Positions 8,741 to 17,614 of a stretch of 64,000 bases of DNA are shown in pieces (the stretch's first letter is position 1; every line of letters starts with the position of its first letter). The notes under the pieces are model-generated. The model ran no database searches, was not told the DNA's origin, and worked only from the letters and a program-made list of their open reading frames with translations. The translations under genes and the position numbers were made by a program. The stretch is from M3007 sp964646615 (lineage in GTDB: Bacteria; Bacteroidota; Bacteroidia; Chitinophagales; Saprospiraceae), in contig CAZYEV010000008.1 of NCBI GenBank assembly GCA_964646615.1, positions 143,642-207,641 on the forward strand. The letters are read 5' to 3'.

Positions 8741-10159
8741 ATGGAACGAATCAGTGTCTTCGACATCTTCAAAATCGGCGTAGGCCCTTCCAGCTCGCAC
8801 ACGATGGGCCCGTGGCGGGCTGCCCAACGCTTTGTGCGCGAAATCAGTCGCGAGGGGCAATTAGACCACGTCATCGGCGTACAGGTGGACCTTTACGGTT
8901 CCTTAGCCAAGACGGGCAAAGGGCACGGAACAGACTTAGCCGTGGCGCTGGGCCTCAATGGCGACGCCCCGGAGACCATTCGCGAAGACGCCGTTGCCAG
9001 TACCTTCGAGCGCATTGGCCGCGAGAAACGCCTCCGTCTCGGCGGCCAGCAGGTGCTGCCCTTCGACCCGGCACAAGACATCCTTTTCCATTACCACGAA
9101 ACCCTGCCCTACCATGCCAATGGCCTGACGTTCCGCGCCTTTTTCCGCGACGGTGACGGCCTTAGCCAGACCTATTACTCTGTGGGTGGTGGCTTTGTCG
9201 TGAAAGAAGGCGAGGCATCGGCCTCTACCGGCATAAGCCTGCCTTTTCCCTGCGACCGCGGCGCTGACCTGGCGCGTTGGTGCCGGGAGCAGGGCAAGCC
9301 CATTTCGGATATTGTTTTTCAGAATGAATTGTCGTGGCGGTCGCCCGAAGCCATTCAGGCTGGTCTGTTGCGCATTTGGGACGTCATGCGCCGCTGCATT
9401 TACAAGGGCAGCCACACGTCGGGGGTGCTTCCGGGCGGTCTGGGCGTAGTGCGGCGTGCGCATACGCTCAACGAGCTCATGCTGGGTACCAACTGCCCGT
9501 ACACTGACGTGGACGGCTGGATTGCCTGCATTCAACAGGGGCGCTGGTCGTTTCGCGATATTCTCAACTGGGTGAGTTGCTTTGCGCTGGCCGTCAACGA
9601 GGAAAACGCTGCTTTTGGGCGCGTGGTTACGGCTCCGACCAATGGCGCGGCGGGCGTCATTCCGGCGGTGCTCATGTACGGCGTTTGCTTTTGCCCTGAG
9701 TTTCGTTCCGACGACAGCATCGTCCGTTTTCTGCTCACAGCAGGCGAATTGGGCAGCCTGTTCAAGAAAGGGGCCACCATCTCGGCCGCTATGGGTGGCT
9801 GTCAGGCCGAAATTGGCGTCTCATCGGCCATGGCTGCCGGCGCACTCACCGAACGCTTAGGTGGCTCGCCCGACCAGGCCCTTATGGCCGCTGAAATCGC
9901 CATGGAACACCATTTGGGCATGACCTGCGACCCCATCGGCGGCTTAGTGCAGGTGCCTTGCATCGAACGCAATACCATGGGCGCCATCAAAGCCATTACC
10001 GCCGCCCAAATCGCTCTGGGCAGCGACCCCGCAAAGGCCAAAGTAACCTTAGACGCCGTCATCAAAACCATGAAGGAAACCGCCGACGACATGAGCCACA
10101 AGTACAAAGAAACCGCCGACGGCGGCCTGGCTATCACGGTCGGATTGGCCGAATGCTAA
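8741..10159 (+). CDS. sdaA: L-serine ammonia-lyase (iron-sulfur, single chain)
   Basis: 472 residues. It converts L-serine to pyruvate and ammonia in the cytoplasm using a [4Fe-4S] cluster. The N-terminal beta domain opens with VGPSSSHTMGP, and the C-terminal alpha domain carries the cluster cysteines: C354 in MGGCQAEIG, C396 in CDPIGGLVQ and C407 in PCIERN. Their spacing (42 and 11) matches the well-studied Legionella type 2 enzyme. Both domains are in one polypeptide, unlike the split form of Bacillus. It stands alone, with a -7 box directly upstream and convergent with the RlpA gene. Confidence 0.96.
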   Translation: MERISVFDIFKIGVGPSSSHTMGPWRAAQRFVREISREGQLDHVIGVQVDLYGSLAKTGKGHGTDLAVALGLNGDAPETIREDAVASTFERIGREKRLRLGGQQVLPFDPAQDILFHYHETLPYHANGLTFRAFFRDGDGLSQTYYSVGGGFVVKEGEASASTGISLPFPCDRGADLARWCREQGKPISDIVFQNELSWRSPEAIQAGLLRIWDVMRRCIYKGSHTSGVLPGGLGVVRRAHTLNELMLGTNCPYTDVDGWIACIQQGRWSFRDILNWVSCFALAVNEENAAFGRVVTAPTNGAAGVIPAVLMYGVCFCPEFRSDDSIVRFLLTAGELGSLFKKGATISAAMGGCQAEIGVSSAMAAGALTERLGGSPDQALMAAEIAMEHHLGMTCDPIGGLVQVPCIERNTMGAIKAITAAQIALGSDPAKAKVTLDAVIKTMKETADDMSHKYKETADGGLAITVGLAEC

Positions 10160-10173
10160 GTGCCCAAGTACCC

Positions 10174-10189
10174 GCCAAACTTGTTTGGC
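10174..10189. repeat. Intergenic palindromic repeat, copy 1 of 3
   Basis: GCCAAACTTGTTTGGC: 7-base arms around two bases. The same sequence, in the opposite orientation, is at 35082-35097 and 61458-61473; the identity extends one base (17 bp in all three). This copy lies 14 bases after the sdaA stop in a convergent spacer. Confidence 0.7.
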
Positions 10190-10220
10190 CACACCCCATG
10201 TGCTCTCTCTTCCCAGCACG

Positions 10221-10252
10221 CGCTGCGGCTCTTGGCGTACTCAGCGTTTTTT
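10221..10252 (+). terminator. Probable terminator of sdaA
   Basis: CGCTG (10221-10225) pairs with CAGCG (10242-10246), followed directly by six T. The stem is short, so confidence is modest. Confidence 0.4.
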
Positions 10253-10291
10253 CAGCCTGTTGGCGGCGAGGAGGTTGTGCAGTGGGTCATT

Positions 10292-11230
10292 TTAATCAAA
10301 CTCGACGATGAACGTCCGGGGGTATCCCTTCTGTGTGGCGATTTTCTGTTGGGCTTCTGCCTCTTTTCGCGAGGCGAAGGGGCCCAGAATGAGTTTAAAG
10401 GTGGTGCTGGTGCCTACCTTTTCGTGGCTGATGATGATTTTCTGTGGCCACGTCGTCTGGACTTTTCGGATTTCGCGGAAGAGGTTTTCCGTAGAGGTCA
10501 GGACAGCCAGCTGGAGGCCGAACGTTTTGACAGGTACGGGTTTGATTTCTATCTGGTAGAGTTCGGACACGTTCAGTTTGGGAGTACCCGAGGAGGCCGC
10601 CAGGCTGGTTTGAGGGGAAGCCGTTGAGACGGCAGAGTGGGCTACGGGGGCAGGAGCATTCGTTTGGGTTTGCGTGGCCGACTGTCGAGTACCGGGTATG
10701 GCCAAACGGGAAGCGCCTTCTGCGGCAGAAGATACGCCTTTGGTAGTTGTGGCTGTTGATGGTGCATTAGGGGCTGCCGTGGCCGCCGGCTGCTGTGCCG
10801 AAGAAGGAGACACCGTCGTCGTTGCACTGTTGGTAACGACAGATACGTTTGGCTGAGCGACCACTTCTACTTTCACTTTAGCGGCGCCGTCGCGGGTGAT
10901 TCCCAGAATTTCAGCGGCTTTGCGCGAGACGTCCACCACATAACCGCTGAGGAGCGGGGCGTGGTCGTTGACGCGCACTTCGACGGATTTTTTGTTGTCC
11001 AGACGGGTTACGCGCAGGATAGTTCCGTAGGGGTGCGATTTGTGCGAGGCCGTAAGCTGGTTTTTATCGTACAGTTCTCCAGAGGTGGTCTTTTTGCCGT
11101 GTTGCGCGTCGGGATATAGTCCGCATTTGCCCACTTCGGGTTGTGCGCTTTGGGCAAGGGCAGGCGACACGGAGAAGGAAACGACGCAAAGCAGTAAGGT
11201 CAGTGTCAGGGCATTCGGAAGCAGGCGCAT
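10292..11230 (-). CDS. RlpA-like double-psi beta-barrel protein with SPOR domain
   Basis: 312 residues. A signal peptide (to about residue 26, SPALAQ) is followed by a double-psi beta-barrel as in RlpA (about 33-125: KTTSGELYDKNQLTASHKS, YGTILRVTRL, VRVNDHAP), a 100-residue linker rich in Ala, Ser and Thr, and a C-terminal SPOR domain (about 228-312). SPOR domains bind denuded glycan strands at the division septum. RlpA of Pseudomonas is a lytic transglycosylase there; whether this one is catalytic is not settled by the sequence alone. A periplasmic, cell-wall role is very likely. It is convergent with sdaA and divergent from the PD40-OmpA gene. Confidence 0.88.
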   Translation of the reverse strand: MRLLPNALTLTLLLCVVSFSVSPALAQSAQPEVGKCGLYPDAQHGKKTTSGELYDKNQLTASHKSHPYGTILRVTRLDNKKSVEVRVNDHAPLLSGYVVDVSRKAAEILGITRDGAAKVKVEVVAQPNVSVVTNSATTTVSPSSAQQPAATAAPNAPSTATTTKGVSSAAEGASRLAIPGTRQSATQTQTNAPAPVAHSAVSTASPQTSLAASSGTPKLNVSELYQIEIKPVPVKTFGLQLAVLTSTENLFREIRKVQTTWPQKIIISHEKVGTSTTFKLILGPFASRKEAEAQQKIATQKGYPRTFIVEFD

Positions 11231-11595
11231 AGGTCAGGAAGATTTTTTAGTGAAGAACAACCGATTCCGGAACTGGGGGCGAAAATGGAGGTTTTCGCTT
11301 CAACACCCCAACACTTGTGGCGCTTTTTCTTTTGCAATGCGCTTTCAGGAAGGTTCGACTGGCTGTCGAGGTGAAGGACTGCATCTGCCGGAGTGCAGGC
11401 CATTTGGGTTTGTTTCAGGTAAAAAAATGCCGGAGGCAGCGTGGGAATGGCGCTTGTTCTTTGCCTGCTAATTGGAGTAGGAGCCGCCGCGCGTCTGCGG
11501 GTCGGTTTTGGCGTTTCCGGGCTAATGGCCCCGGAGCGTATAGCCCTGCGGGAAGCCTTGCGCACACGGATGGGCTGCATTTTAGCCCGCGCCTT
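11231..11595. other. Gene-free divergent spacer
   Basis: 365 bases between the RlpA and PD40-OmpA genes. Open frames here have no family resemblance and poor codon character. It contains a 7-bp hairpin (GCGAAAA/TTTTCGC, 11279-11298) without a T-run, and presumably the RlpA promoter, which I could not identify. Confidence 0.5.
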
Positions 11596-11603
11596 TACTT
11601 TTG
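11596..11603 (+). promoter_or_regulatory. Bacteroidota -7 box for the PD40-OmpA gene
   Basis: TACTTTTG, ten bases before ATG 11614. It argues against the start sites further upstream that the open frame would allow. Confidence 0.6.
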
Positions 11604-11613
11604 TCGCCAATTT

Positions 11614-13743
11614 ATGACACCGTTGAAGCAAGTTTGGACAATAGCGCTGCTGTGCCTGGCTGTTTTGCCCGGGGTGGCTTGGGGCCAGAAGGCCGCCGAT
11701 TTCAAGCGCGTGGGAGAAAAGCATTTTGCCAACGAGCGTTGGGCGGAGGCCGCCGAGGCGCTCAGGCGCTACCAGGAAGAAAAGCCGGGCGACCTGGGCG
11801 TGCTGACGAAGTTGGGCATCTGTTATTACCGCCTGCATCAGCCACAGGCAGCGCTGCAGTACTTCGAGTTTGTGCTCCAGCGCAACCCGCGCACGCCGGA
11901 TGCCGACGTCCATTATTACTATGCCCGCACGCTGCACGGCCTGGGCGAGTATGAGCGTGCCATCGTCGCCTACAAGGGTTTTCTGCGTGTGGCGCCTGAA
12001 AAGCACCCGCTGCGCGCTAATGTGCTGGACAACCTGCGCCGCTGTGTGAGCGGGCTGAAAACACCGACCAACCCGGATGTGGCTCTGGTGGAAAATTTGG
12101 GCGACCGCGTCAATTCGACGGGTGATGAGTTTGCGCCCCTGCCCTCGGTGAACTTTCCTGACCGGCTCTATTTTTCGGCTGCACGCGAAAACACCACCGG
12201 CGGCCTGCGCAACGACGACGGCTATGAGGACGCCGAAAAAGGGCGCTGGTGCAGCGATATGTTTTTCACCCAGCGCACCCCTGCCGGCTGGAACTACGCC
12301 ACCCTACTGGGCGACCTGCTCAACACACCGCGCAACGAGGTAGCGCTCGACTTCACCAACAACGGCCAGGTGCTCTACTTCTTCCGCGGCTTCACCCTGT
12401 ACAGCGGCGAAATCTTGACCGACACCGCCGGAAAAGCCGCCGTAGAAAACCGCCCGCTGCAAAGCCCCATGCTGCCCGAAGAAGGCGACACGGGCCTGTC
12501 TTTTGCCACGGACTCGCTGCTGCTGTTTGCCAGCCGTCGCCCAGGCGGACAGGGTGGATTAGACCTGTACTACGCCTTCCGCACCGACACCGGCTGGGTC
12601 GAACCGCGCCATTTCGGCGCGCCCATCAACAGCCCTTACGACGAGACGACGCCCTTTCTGGCCCGCGACGGGCGAACGCTGTACTTCAGCAGCAACCGCA
12701 CCGAAAGCATCGGCGGGCTGGATGTCTTCCGCTCTACCTTCGACCCCGCCAAACAGGCCTGGAGCGAGCCGGTCAATGTAGGCCCGCCCATCAATTCGCC
12801 GGGCGACGACGCCTTTTTCCGCCTCTCTGCCGATGGGCAGCGGGCCTTTTTCGCCTCCGACCGCTTTGATAGCTACGGTCAGCGCGACCTGTTTGAGGCC
12901 TTTTTCAAGCAAGCACGCGAGGAGCAACTGGCCCAACGCGCGCTGTTTACCCAGCCCGTTCGAGAGCAGGCTGCACCGACCGGGCCGGCAACAGCGCAGG
13001 ACGTGGCCCTGCCCGTGCTCTATTACCAGAGCGATGCCGATATTTTGAAAGAAGCCAATCGCCGCGTGCTGCAAGAGGTGGCGCGGTTAGCCCGCGAATA
13101 CCCGGACGCCCGCGTGCTCGTGCGCGTCCACACCGACCCGACAGGCGCAGCCAAATTCGACCTGTACCAGGGCATTAAGCGCGCCGAAATCGTTGCTAAA
13201 GGACTGATAGAGCGCGGCGTGCCGGCACGGCGCATCACCTTGCAAAGTTTTGGCGCAGCCTACCCGGTAGCGCTCAACGCCCTGCCCGACGGGCGGCCCG
13301 CTCCGGAAGGCCAGCAGCTCAACCGGCGCATTGAAATTGGGCTGGCCAGCGTCGGAGAACCGCTGCCGCTGCGCCTGACCCTGCAGCCGCGCCCAATACC
13401 GCCCGGCCTCGAAGCCTATGGCGGTGCCCTCCTGGCCGAACGCAACGCCGGGCTGACGTTCCGCATAGAAATGCTCTCGGCGCGCCAGGTGGTTACTGAC
13501 GATGCCCTGGGCATGTTCAGCGACCTGCTCATCGAAAGCGAGGTCGAAAGTGGCTCGTATCGCTATTGTGCCGGATGGGTGCGCACCTATGCCGAAGCAG
13601 TAGCGTTGCAACGCGAGGTAAAGGCCGCCGGCTTTTCGGACCCTATCGTTTGGGCCTACGTGGACGGCGTGCGCCTGAGCCGCTCCGAAGCAGCCGGCTT
13701 AGTGAAGCAATATCCGGAGCTGGCGCCTTACGTGCGGCAGTAA
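11614..13743 (+). CDS. TPR - PD40 propeller - OmpA envelope protein
   Basis: 709 residues. Signal peptide (cleavage near PGVAWGQ), TPR-like helices at about 25-140 (YYRLHQPQAALQYFEFVL), then WD40-like PD40 blades at about 165-445 (LYFSSNRTESIGGLDVFRS, AFFASDRFDSYGQRDLF), an OmpA domain at about 465-575 (LVRVHTDPTGAAKFDL, QQLNRRIEIGL) and a C-terminal SPOR-like tail at about 605-690. This domain order is common in Bacteroidota outer membrane proteins, including those linked to T9SS and gliding; no specific partner is implied here. ATG 11614 was chosen because of the -7 box and the signal peptide; the frame stays open to 11317. Confidence 0.9.
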   Translation: MTPLKQVWTIALLCLAVLPGVAWGQKAADFKRVGEKHFANERWAEAAEALRRYQEEKPGDLGVLTKLGICYYRLHQPQAALQYFEFVLQRNPRTPDADVHYYYARTLHGLGEYERAIVAYKGFLRVAPEKHPLRANVLDNLRRCVSGLKTPTNPDVALVENLGDRVNSTGDEFAPLPSVNFPDRLYFSAARENTTGGLRNDDGYEDAEKGRWCSDMFFTQRTPAGWNYATLLGDLLNTPRNEVALDFTNNGQVLYFFRGFTLYSGEILTDTAGKAAVENRPLQSPMLPEEGDTGLSFATDSLLLFASRRPGGQGGLDLYYAFRTDTGWVEPRHFGAPINSPYDETTPFLARDGRTLYFSSNRTESIGGLDVFRSTFDPAKQAWSEPVNVGPPINSPGDDAFFRLSADGQRAFFASDRFDSYGQRDLFEAFFKQAREEQLAQRALFTQPVREQAAPTGPATAQDVALPVLYYQSDADILKEANRRVLQEVARLAREYPDARVLVRVHTDPTGAAKFDLYQGIKRAEIVAKGLIERGVPARRITLQSFGAAYPVALNALPDGRPAPEGQQLNRRIEIGLASVGEPLPLRLTLQPRPIPPGLEAYGGALLAERNAGLTFRIEMLSARQVVTDDALGMFSDLLIESEVESGSYRYCAGWVRTYAEAVALQREVKAAGFSDPIVWAYVDGVRLSRSEAAGLVKQYPELAPYVRQ

Positions 13744-13811
13744 GCGCGTGCGTATTCGGGCCTTTAGGCGCGATATTTGAGGCCCTTTAGCGTTCTTTAT
13801 GTTGCTCTGAC

Positions 13812-13819
13812 TACCTTTG
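13812..13819 (+). promoter_or_regulatory. Bacteroidota -7 box for the serine hydrolase gene
   Basis: TACCTTTG, seven bases before ATG 13827. Confidence 0.6.
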
Positions 13820-13826
13820 CCTGGCC

Positions 13827-15047
13827 ATGCTTAATCCTGTCTTTCGTCGGCTGCTGCCTTTAGCCCTGTTCTTAGCGCTCGCTCAGAATTGCACGAATGT
13901 GCGCTCGCAAGGTGCGGCGCTTTTTTTGCCGCCCTATTTAGATAACCCCCACTTGCGGACGCTGTTGGAGGAGTTCGACCAATTCATGGCCGACACACTG
14001 GCGCGCGCTGGCGTGCCGGGTGCGGCGGTGGTGGTGGTGTATGACACGGCTGTGGTGTTTCAGCGCGGTTATGGCCTGCGCCGTCTGGGCACGACGGACT
14101 CTGTGAACGCACACACGGTGTTCCGTTTAGGTTCGCTGTCCAAGGGGTTTACCGGTGTGCTTGCCGGCCTTTTAGTGCACGAAGAATGCCTGTGCTGGGA
14201 CGACTGTATCCGCAACTACGTGCCGGAGTTTTCGCTGACGCCAGCTGCCTACACATCGCAGGTTCAGCTGACGCACCTCCTGGCGCACACTACCGGGCTG
14301 CCCTACCACGCTTATACGAACCTCATTGAAGCGGGCTACGACCTGCGCACGATTGCGCGGCGCTTTGCCAATTTACGCATGAAGCACTCGCCCGGCGAGG
14401 TGTATGCCTACCAGAATGCCGCCTTCGCGTTGGCCGGCGAAGCCATGCAGGCCGTTACGGGCAAGACCTTCGGCGAACTGCTCCGCGAGCGCATTTTCCA
14501 GCCTGCTGGTATGCGCTCCGCTTCTGCCGACCAGCGCAGCATGCTCAGCCACCCCAACATTGCCTGGCCACACGAACACACACGCACCGGCTGGCGCCCT
14601 ACACCTATCACCTCACGCTACTACAATGCCGCTCCCGCCGGCGGTGTCAATGCCAGCGCTGCCGATATGGGCCAATGGCTGCTCGTGTTGCTGGGCAACC
14701 GGCCCGACATTGTGCCGCGCGAGGTGCTCGACGAGGTCTTCCGCCCGCGCGTACGCACCGACGGCGAACGCCGCTACTCACACCTGTGGGGCCAACCCAT
14801 GACGCCCTATTACGCGCTGGGCTGGCGTACGCTGGTCAGCGAAACGGATACCATCATCTATCACGGCGGCTTTGTGAACAATTTCCGCAGCGAAATCGCT
14901 TTTGACCGCCGTAACCGCATCGGCATCTGCGTGCTCTTCAATGCGCCAACGCCGGTGTCTGGCACTGCCATTCCGACCTTCTGGCAGATGTACCGCGAAC
15001 GTCAGGCGGAAATCCAGGCGTGGAAAGGGGCGGCGCTGAGGCCGTGA
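13827..15047 (+). CDS. Beta-lactamase-type serine hydrolase (class C / esterase family)
   Basis: 406 residues with an N-terminal signal peptide. The penicillin-binding/class C fold is shown by S103-L-S-K106 (GSLSKGF), the YxN-type motif Y195-Q-N (AYQNAAFALAGEA) and a third motif HGG in IYHGGFVNNF (about residues 351-353). Such proteins include AmpC-like lactamases, D-aminopeptidases and esterases, and substrate cannot be read from sequence. HGG instead of KTG is common among the non-lactamase members, so a peptidase or esterase role is at least as likely as antibiotic resistance. Exported to the periplasm; apparently monocistronic. Confidence 0.88.
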   Translation: MLNPVFRRLLPLALFLALAQNCTNVRSQGAALFLPPYLDNPHLRTLLEEFDQFMADTLARAGVPGAAVVVVYDTAVVFQRGYGLRRLGTTDSVNAHTVFRLGSLSKGFTGVLAGLLVHEECLCWDDCIRNYVPEFSLTPAAYTSQVQLTHLLAHTTGLPYHAYTNLIEAGYDLRTIARRFANLRMKHSPGEVYAYQNAAFALAGEAMQAVTGKTFGELLRERIFQPAGMRSASADQRSMLSHPNIAWPHEHTRTGWRPTPITSRYYNAAPAGGVNASAADMGQWLLVLLGNRPDIVPREVLDEVFRPRVRTDGERRYSHLWGQPMTPYYALGWRTLVSETDTIIYHGGFVNNFRSEIAFDRRNRIGICVLFNAPTPVSGTAIPTFWQMYRERQAEIQAWKGAALRP

Positions 15048-15193
15048 AGGCTTGCCCGAAAGGAAACTTTACAGACGTTAAAATACCGTTTTGCTCAAAA
15101 TAGCCAGACAAACCGCGTAAAGGCTGAACCTGCGGTAGGGTGTGCTGTTGTTTTTTTGCAAAAACTATTGTTCACCAAAACTAACAGACACCT

Positions 15194-16042
15194 ATGCAAA
15201 AGGTAAGGAAATTTCAGAGTGCTGTATTTGCTCTGGCAGCGATAGCCCTTTTAGCGTCCAGCTGTGTGGTCGTGCGTCAGGGCGAATTTGCCGTGCGCCG
15301 CAATTTGGGTAAGTACGAAGACCGGGTTTACACCAGCGGTTTGCGCACGTTCAACCCATTTACAGCGACGATTGTCAAGGTCAGCGGCCAGACGGAGAAC
15401 ATCGAGGTCAGTGTAAACATCCCATCGAAGGAGGGTTTGACTATTCAGAGCGAGGTATCCATCCTGTATCGGGTGGTGCAGAAAGAGACGCCCAACCTGT
15501 TGCGCACGGTGGGCTTGGACTACGAGAACACGCTTATTCTGCCGGTATTCCGCTCGGCGGTGGCCGATGTTACGGCGCGCTATTTCGCTAAGGACATGCA
15601 CTCGGGCAGCCGGGCAGAAATTGAGGTAGCCATCCGTGACCTGATGATGCAGACGCTCGGCCCGCGCGGTATTATCATTGAGGCCGTTCTGCTCAAGAGC
15701 ATCGTGCTGCCGCGCAACCTGACGAAGGCCATCGAGGAGAAGCTCGAAGCCGAACAGCAGGCGCTGCGCATGGAGTTTGTGCTGCAACAGGAGCGCCAGG
15801 AGGCCGAGCGCAAGCGCTTGCAGGCGCAGGGCGTACGCGATGCCAACCAGATTATTTCGGAGGGTCTGACGCCGGAAATCCTGCAGTTTAAGGCCATTGA
15901 AGCCTGGTTGGAACTGAGCAAATCGCCCAACGCCAAAGTCATCTTTACGAATGGCTCTGTGCCGTTGGTCATGGATGCCGAGCAGACGAGCAACACCGTT
16001 GTGCCGCCGCCGGCGCGCTCGTCCACCTCGGGCAGGCAATAA
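15194..16042 (+). CDS. SPFH/prohibitin-family membrane protein
   Basis: 282 residues. A hydrophobic N-terminus ends in ALLASSC, which could be a membrane anchor or a weak lipobox with C24. The SPFH (prohibitin) domain runs from about 25 to 200, with VVVRQGEFAVRRNLGKYED and VRDLM-type segments. A charged, alanine- and glutamine-rich coiled coil (EKLEAEQQALRMEFVLQQER) follows, then a flexible tail. Members assemble into ring-like membrane scaffolds and often control proteases such as FtsH. The gene has its own intergenic spaces and ends at a strong terminator. No -7 box of the TAnnTTTG form was found. Confidence 0.88.
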   Translation: MQKVRKFQSAVFALAAIALLASSCVVVRQGEFAVRRNLGKYEDRVYTSGLRTFNPFTATIVKVSGQTENIEVSVNIPSKEGLTIQSEVSILYRVVQKETPNLLRTVGLDYENTLILPVFRSAVADVTARYFAKDMHSGSRAEIEVAIRDLMMQTLGPRGIIIEAVLLKSIVLPRNLTKAIEEKLEAEQQALRMEFVLQQERQEAERKRLQAQGVRDANQIISEGLTPEILQFKAIEAWLELSKSPNAKVIFTNGSVPLVMDAEQTSNTVVPPPARSSTSGRQ

Positions 16043-16063
16043 CGGACAGCTATTGAGGTACTG

Positions 16064-16108
16064 AACGCCTGTTCCGGTTGCGTTTCACCGCCGGAGCAGG
16101 CGTTTTTT
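16064..16108 (+). terminator. Intrinsic terminator after the SPFH gene
   Basis: A 14-bp stem (16064-16077 with 16091-16104, including the first two T of the tail), with one G-T pair, is continued by the T-run 16103-16108. Textbook form on the plus strand. Confidence 0.88.
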
Positions 16109-16169
16109 ATGGAGCTAAACCTTACGCCTGTGCAAAGCGTTTGGGCGGCATTTGCATCCGCCCAACAAC

Positions 16170-17501
16170 ATGAGCGACCAACCCATTGCCCTGTTCTGGT
16201 TTCGGCGCGACCTGCGCCTCGACGACAACGCCGGCCTGTACCATGCCCTGCGCGGGCCGCATCCGGTGCTGCCGCTTTTTATTTTCGATACGAACATCCT
16301 CGACGACCTGCCCAGCCGCCGCGATGCGCGCGTGGAATTTATCCACCGGGCACTGGCCGCGCTCAAGGAACGCCTGAAAGCACTGGGCAGCGACCTGATG
16401 GTCCATCACGGCAAGCCCACCGACGTGTGGCGCCAACTGCTGCAGACGCACCGCGTCGCCGCCGTTTATACCAACCGCGACTACGAACCGTATGCGCTGG
16501 AGCGCGACGCTGCCATTGAGGCCCTGCTGGCCGAACGCGGCATTCCCTTCCACACTTTTAAAGACCATGTCATTTTTGAAAAGGGCGAGGTGCTCAAAGA
16601 CGACGGCAAGCCTTACACGGTCTTCACCCCTTACAGCCGGAAATGGCGCGCCAAACTGGCCGAGCGTCTCGAGCCGGACGGCACGTCGTTTTACCTGACC
16701 TCTTACCCGTGCGACAGGTATTTCGGCAACTTTCACCGGGTTTCGGCGGCGCTGCCCTTCCCGACGCTGGCCGATATCGGCTTTGAGCCGGCTGGAATAG
16801 CGTTCCCGCCGGCTGTGGTGCCGCGCGGGCTTATTCGCAACTACGACCGGACGCGCAACTTTCCGGGAATTCAGGGCACGTCGCGTCTGGGCGTTCATTT
16901 TCGCTTTGGCACCATCAGCATCCGCGAAAAAGCGCGAAATGCGCAGCAGCTCAACGACACGTACCTGAACGAGCTCATCTGGCGCGACTTTTACAGCCAG
17001 ATACTGGCGCATTTTCCGCATGTGGTGGGGCACCCCTTCCGGCCCGAATACGAGCGGGTGGCCTGGCGCAATGCGCCTGACGAATTTGAGCGCTGGTGCG
17101 AAGGCCGCACGGGATACCCGATTGTGGACGCCGGGATGCGCGAGCTGAACGCTACCGGCTACATGCACAACCGCGTGCGCATGATTACGGCCAGTTTCCT
17201 GACCAAACACCTGCTCATAGACTGGCGGCTGGGCGAGGCCTACTTCGCTCAAAAACTGCTGGACTTCGACCTGGCCAGCAACAACGGCGGCTGGCAGTGG
17301 GCTGCCGGCTGTGGCACCGACGCTGCCCCCTACTTTCGCATTTTCAACCCCACAGAGCAGGCCAAAAAGTTTGACCCGGAGTACAAGTACATCCGCCAGT
17401 GGGTACCCGAATACGGAACGCCGGCTTACCCGAAGCCGATGGTGGAGCATGCGTTTGCGCGCCAGCGCTGTCTAGAGGCCTTCAAGGCGGCCTTGGGGTG
17501 A
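16170..17501 (+). CDS. Deoxyribodipyrimidine photo-lyase / cryptochrome
   Basis: 443 residues from ATG 16170. The N-terminal Rossmann domain begins LFWFRRDLRLDDNAGLYHAL. The C-terminal FAD-binding domain contains the family signature NNGGWQWAAGCGTDAAPYF and FNP, preceded by MHNRVRMITASFLTKHL. The enzyme uses blue light and FADH- to split pyrimidine dimers in DNA. The full set of class I photolyase motifs makes repair more likely than a pure photoreceptor role, but this cannot be proven from sequence. Its presence suggests exposure to sunlight. The frame opens at a TTG 18 bases earlier, which was not used. Confidence 0.93.
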   Translation: MSDQPIALFWFRRDLRLDDNAGLYHALRGPHPVLPLFIFDTNILDDLPSRRDARVEFIHRALAALKERLKALGSDLMVHHGKPTDVWRQLLQTHRVAAVYTNRDYEPYALERDAAIEALLAERGIPFHTFKDHVIFEKGEVLKDDGKPYTVFTPYSRKWRAKLAERLEPDGTSFYLTSYPCDRYFGNFHRVSAALPFPTLADIGFEPAGIAFPPAVVPRGLIRNYDRTRNFPGIQGTSRLGVHFRFGTISIREKARNAQQLNDTYLNELIWRDFYSQILAHFPHVVGHPFRPEYERVAWRNAPDEFERWCEGRTGYPIVDAGMRELNATGYMHNRVRMITASFLTKHLLIDWRLGEAYFAQKLLDFDLASNNGGWQWAAGCGTDAAPYFRIFNPTEQAKKFDPEYKYIRQWVPEYGTPAYPKPMVEHAFARQRCLEAFKAALG

Positions 17502-17506
17502 GCAGA

Positions 17507-17583
17507 GTTTACACGTATTTAATACCGGAGCACCTGTGGGGGCGCCCTATCTTCGCCCGCTGAAGCAGCCCGTGTAAACGGGC
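17507..17583 (+). promoter_or_regulatory. Alternative hairpins between photolyase and PhoD genes
   Basis: GTTTACACG (17507-17515) is the exact reverse complement of 17571-17579, while 17568-17573 also pairs with 17578-17583 in a tight GCCCGT-GTAA-ACGGGC hairpin. The two pairings exclude each other. There is no T-run right after, so a terminator is uncertain. Confidence 0.35.
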
Positions 17584-17614
17584 GTCCCTTTGTTCATTTT
17601 TACCTTTTTCAACC

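Noticed and set aside
11317..11613. Longer N-terminus for the PD40-OmpA protein
   Set aside because: The added 99 residues look non-coding and the signal peptide and -7 box favour ATG 11614.
16122..17450. 442-codon open frame antisense to the photolyase gene
   Set aside because: Full photolyase motifs are on the plus strand; the antisense frame is a by-product of high GC and has no family likeness. The same holds for long antisense frames over glnS, murF-alr, the SPFH and PhoD genes.
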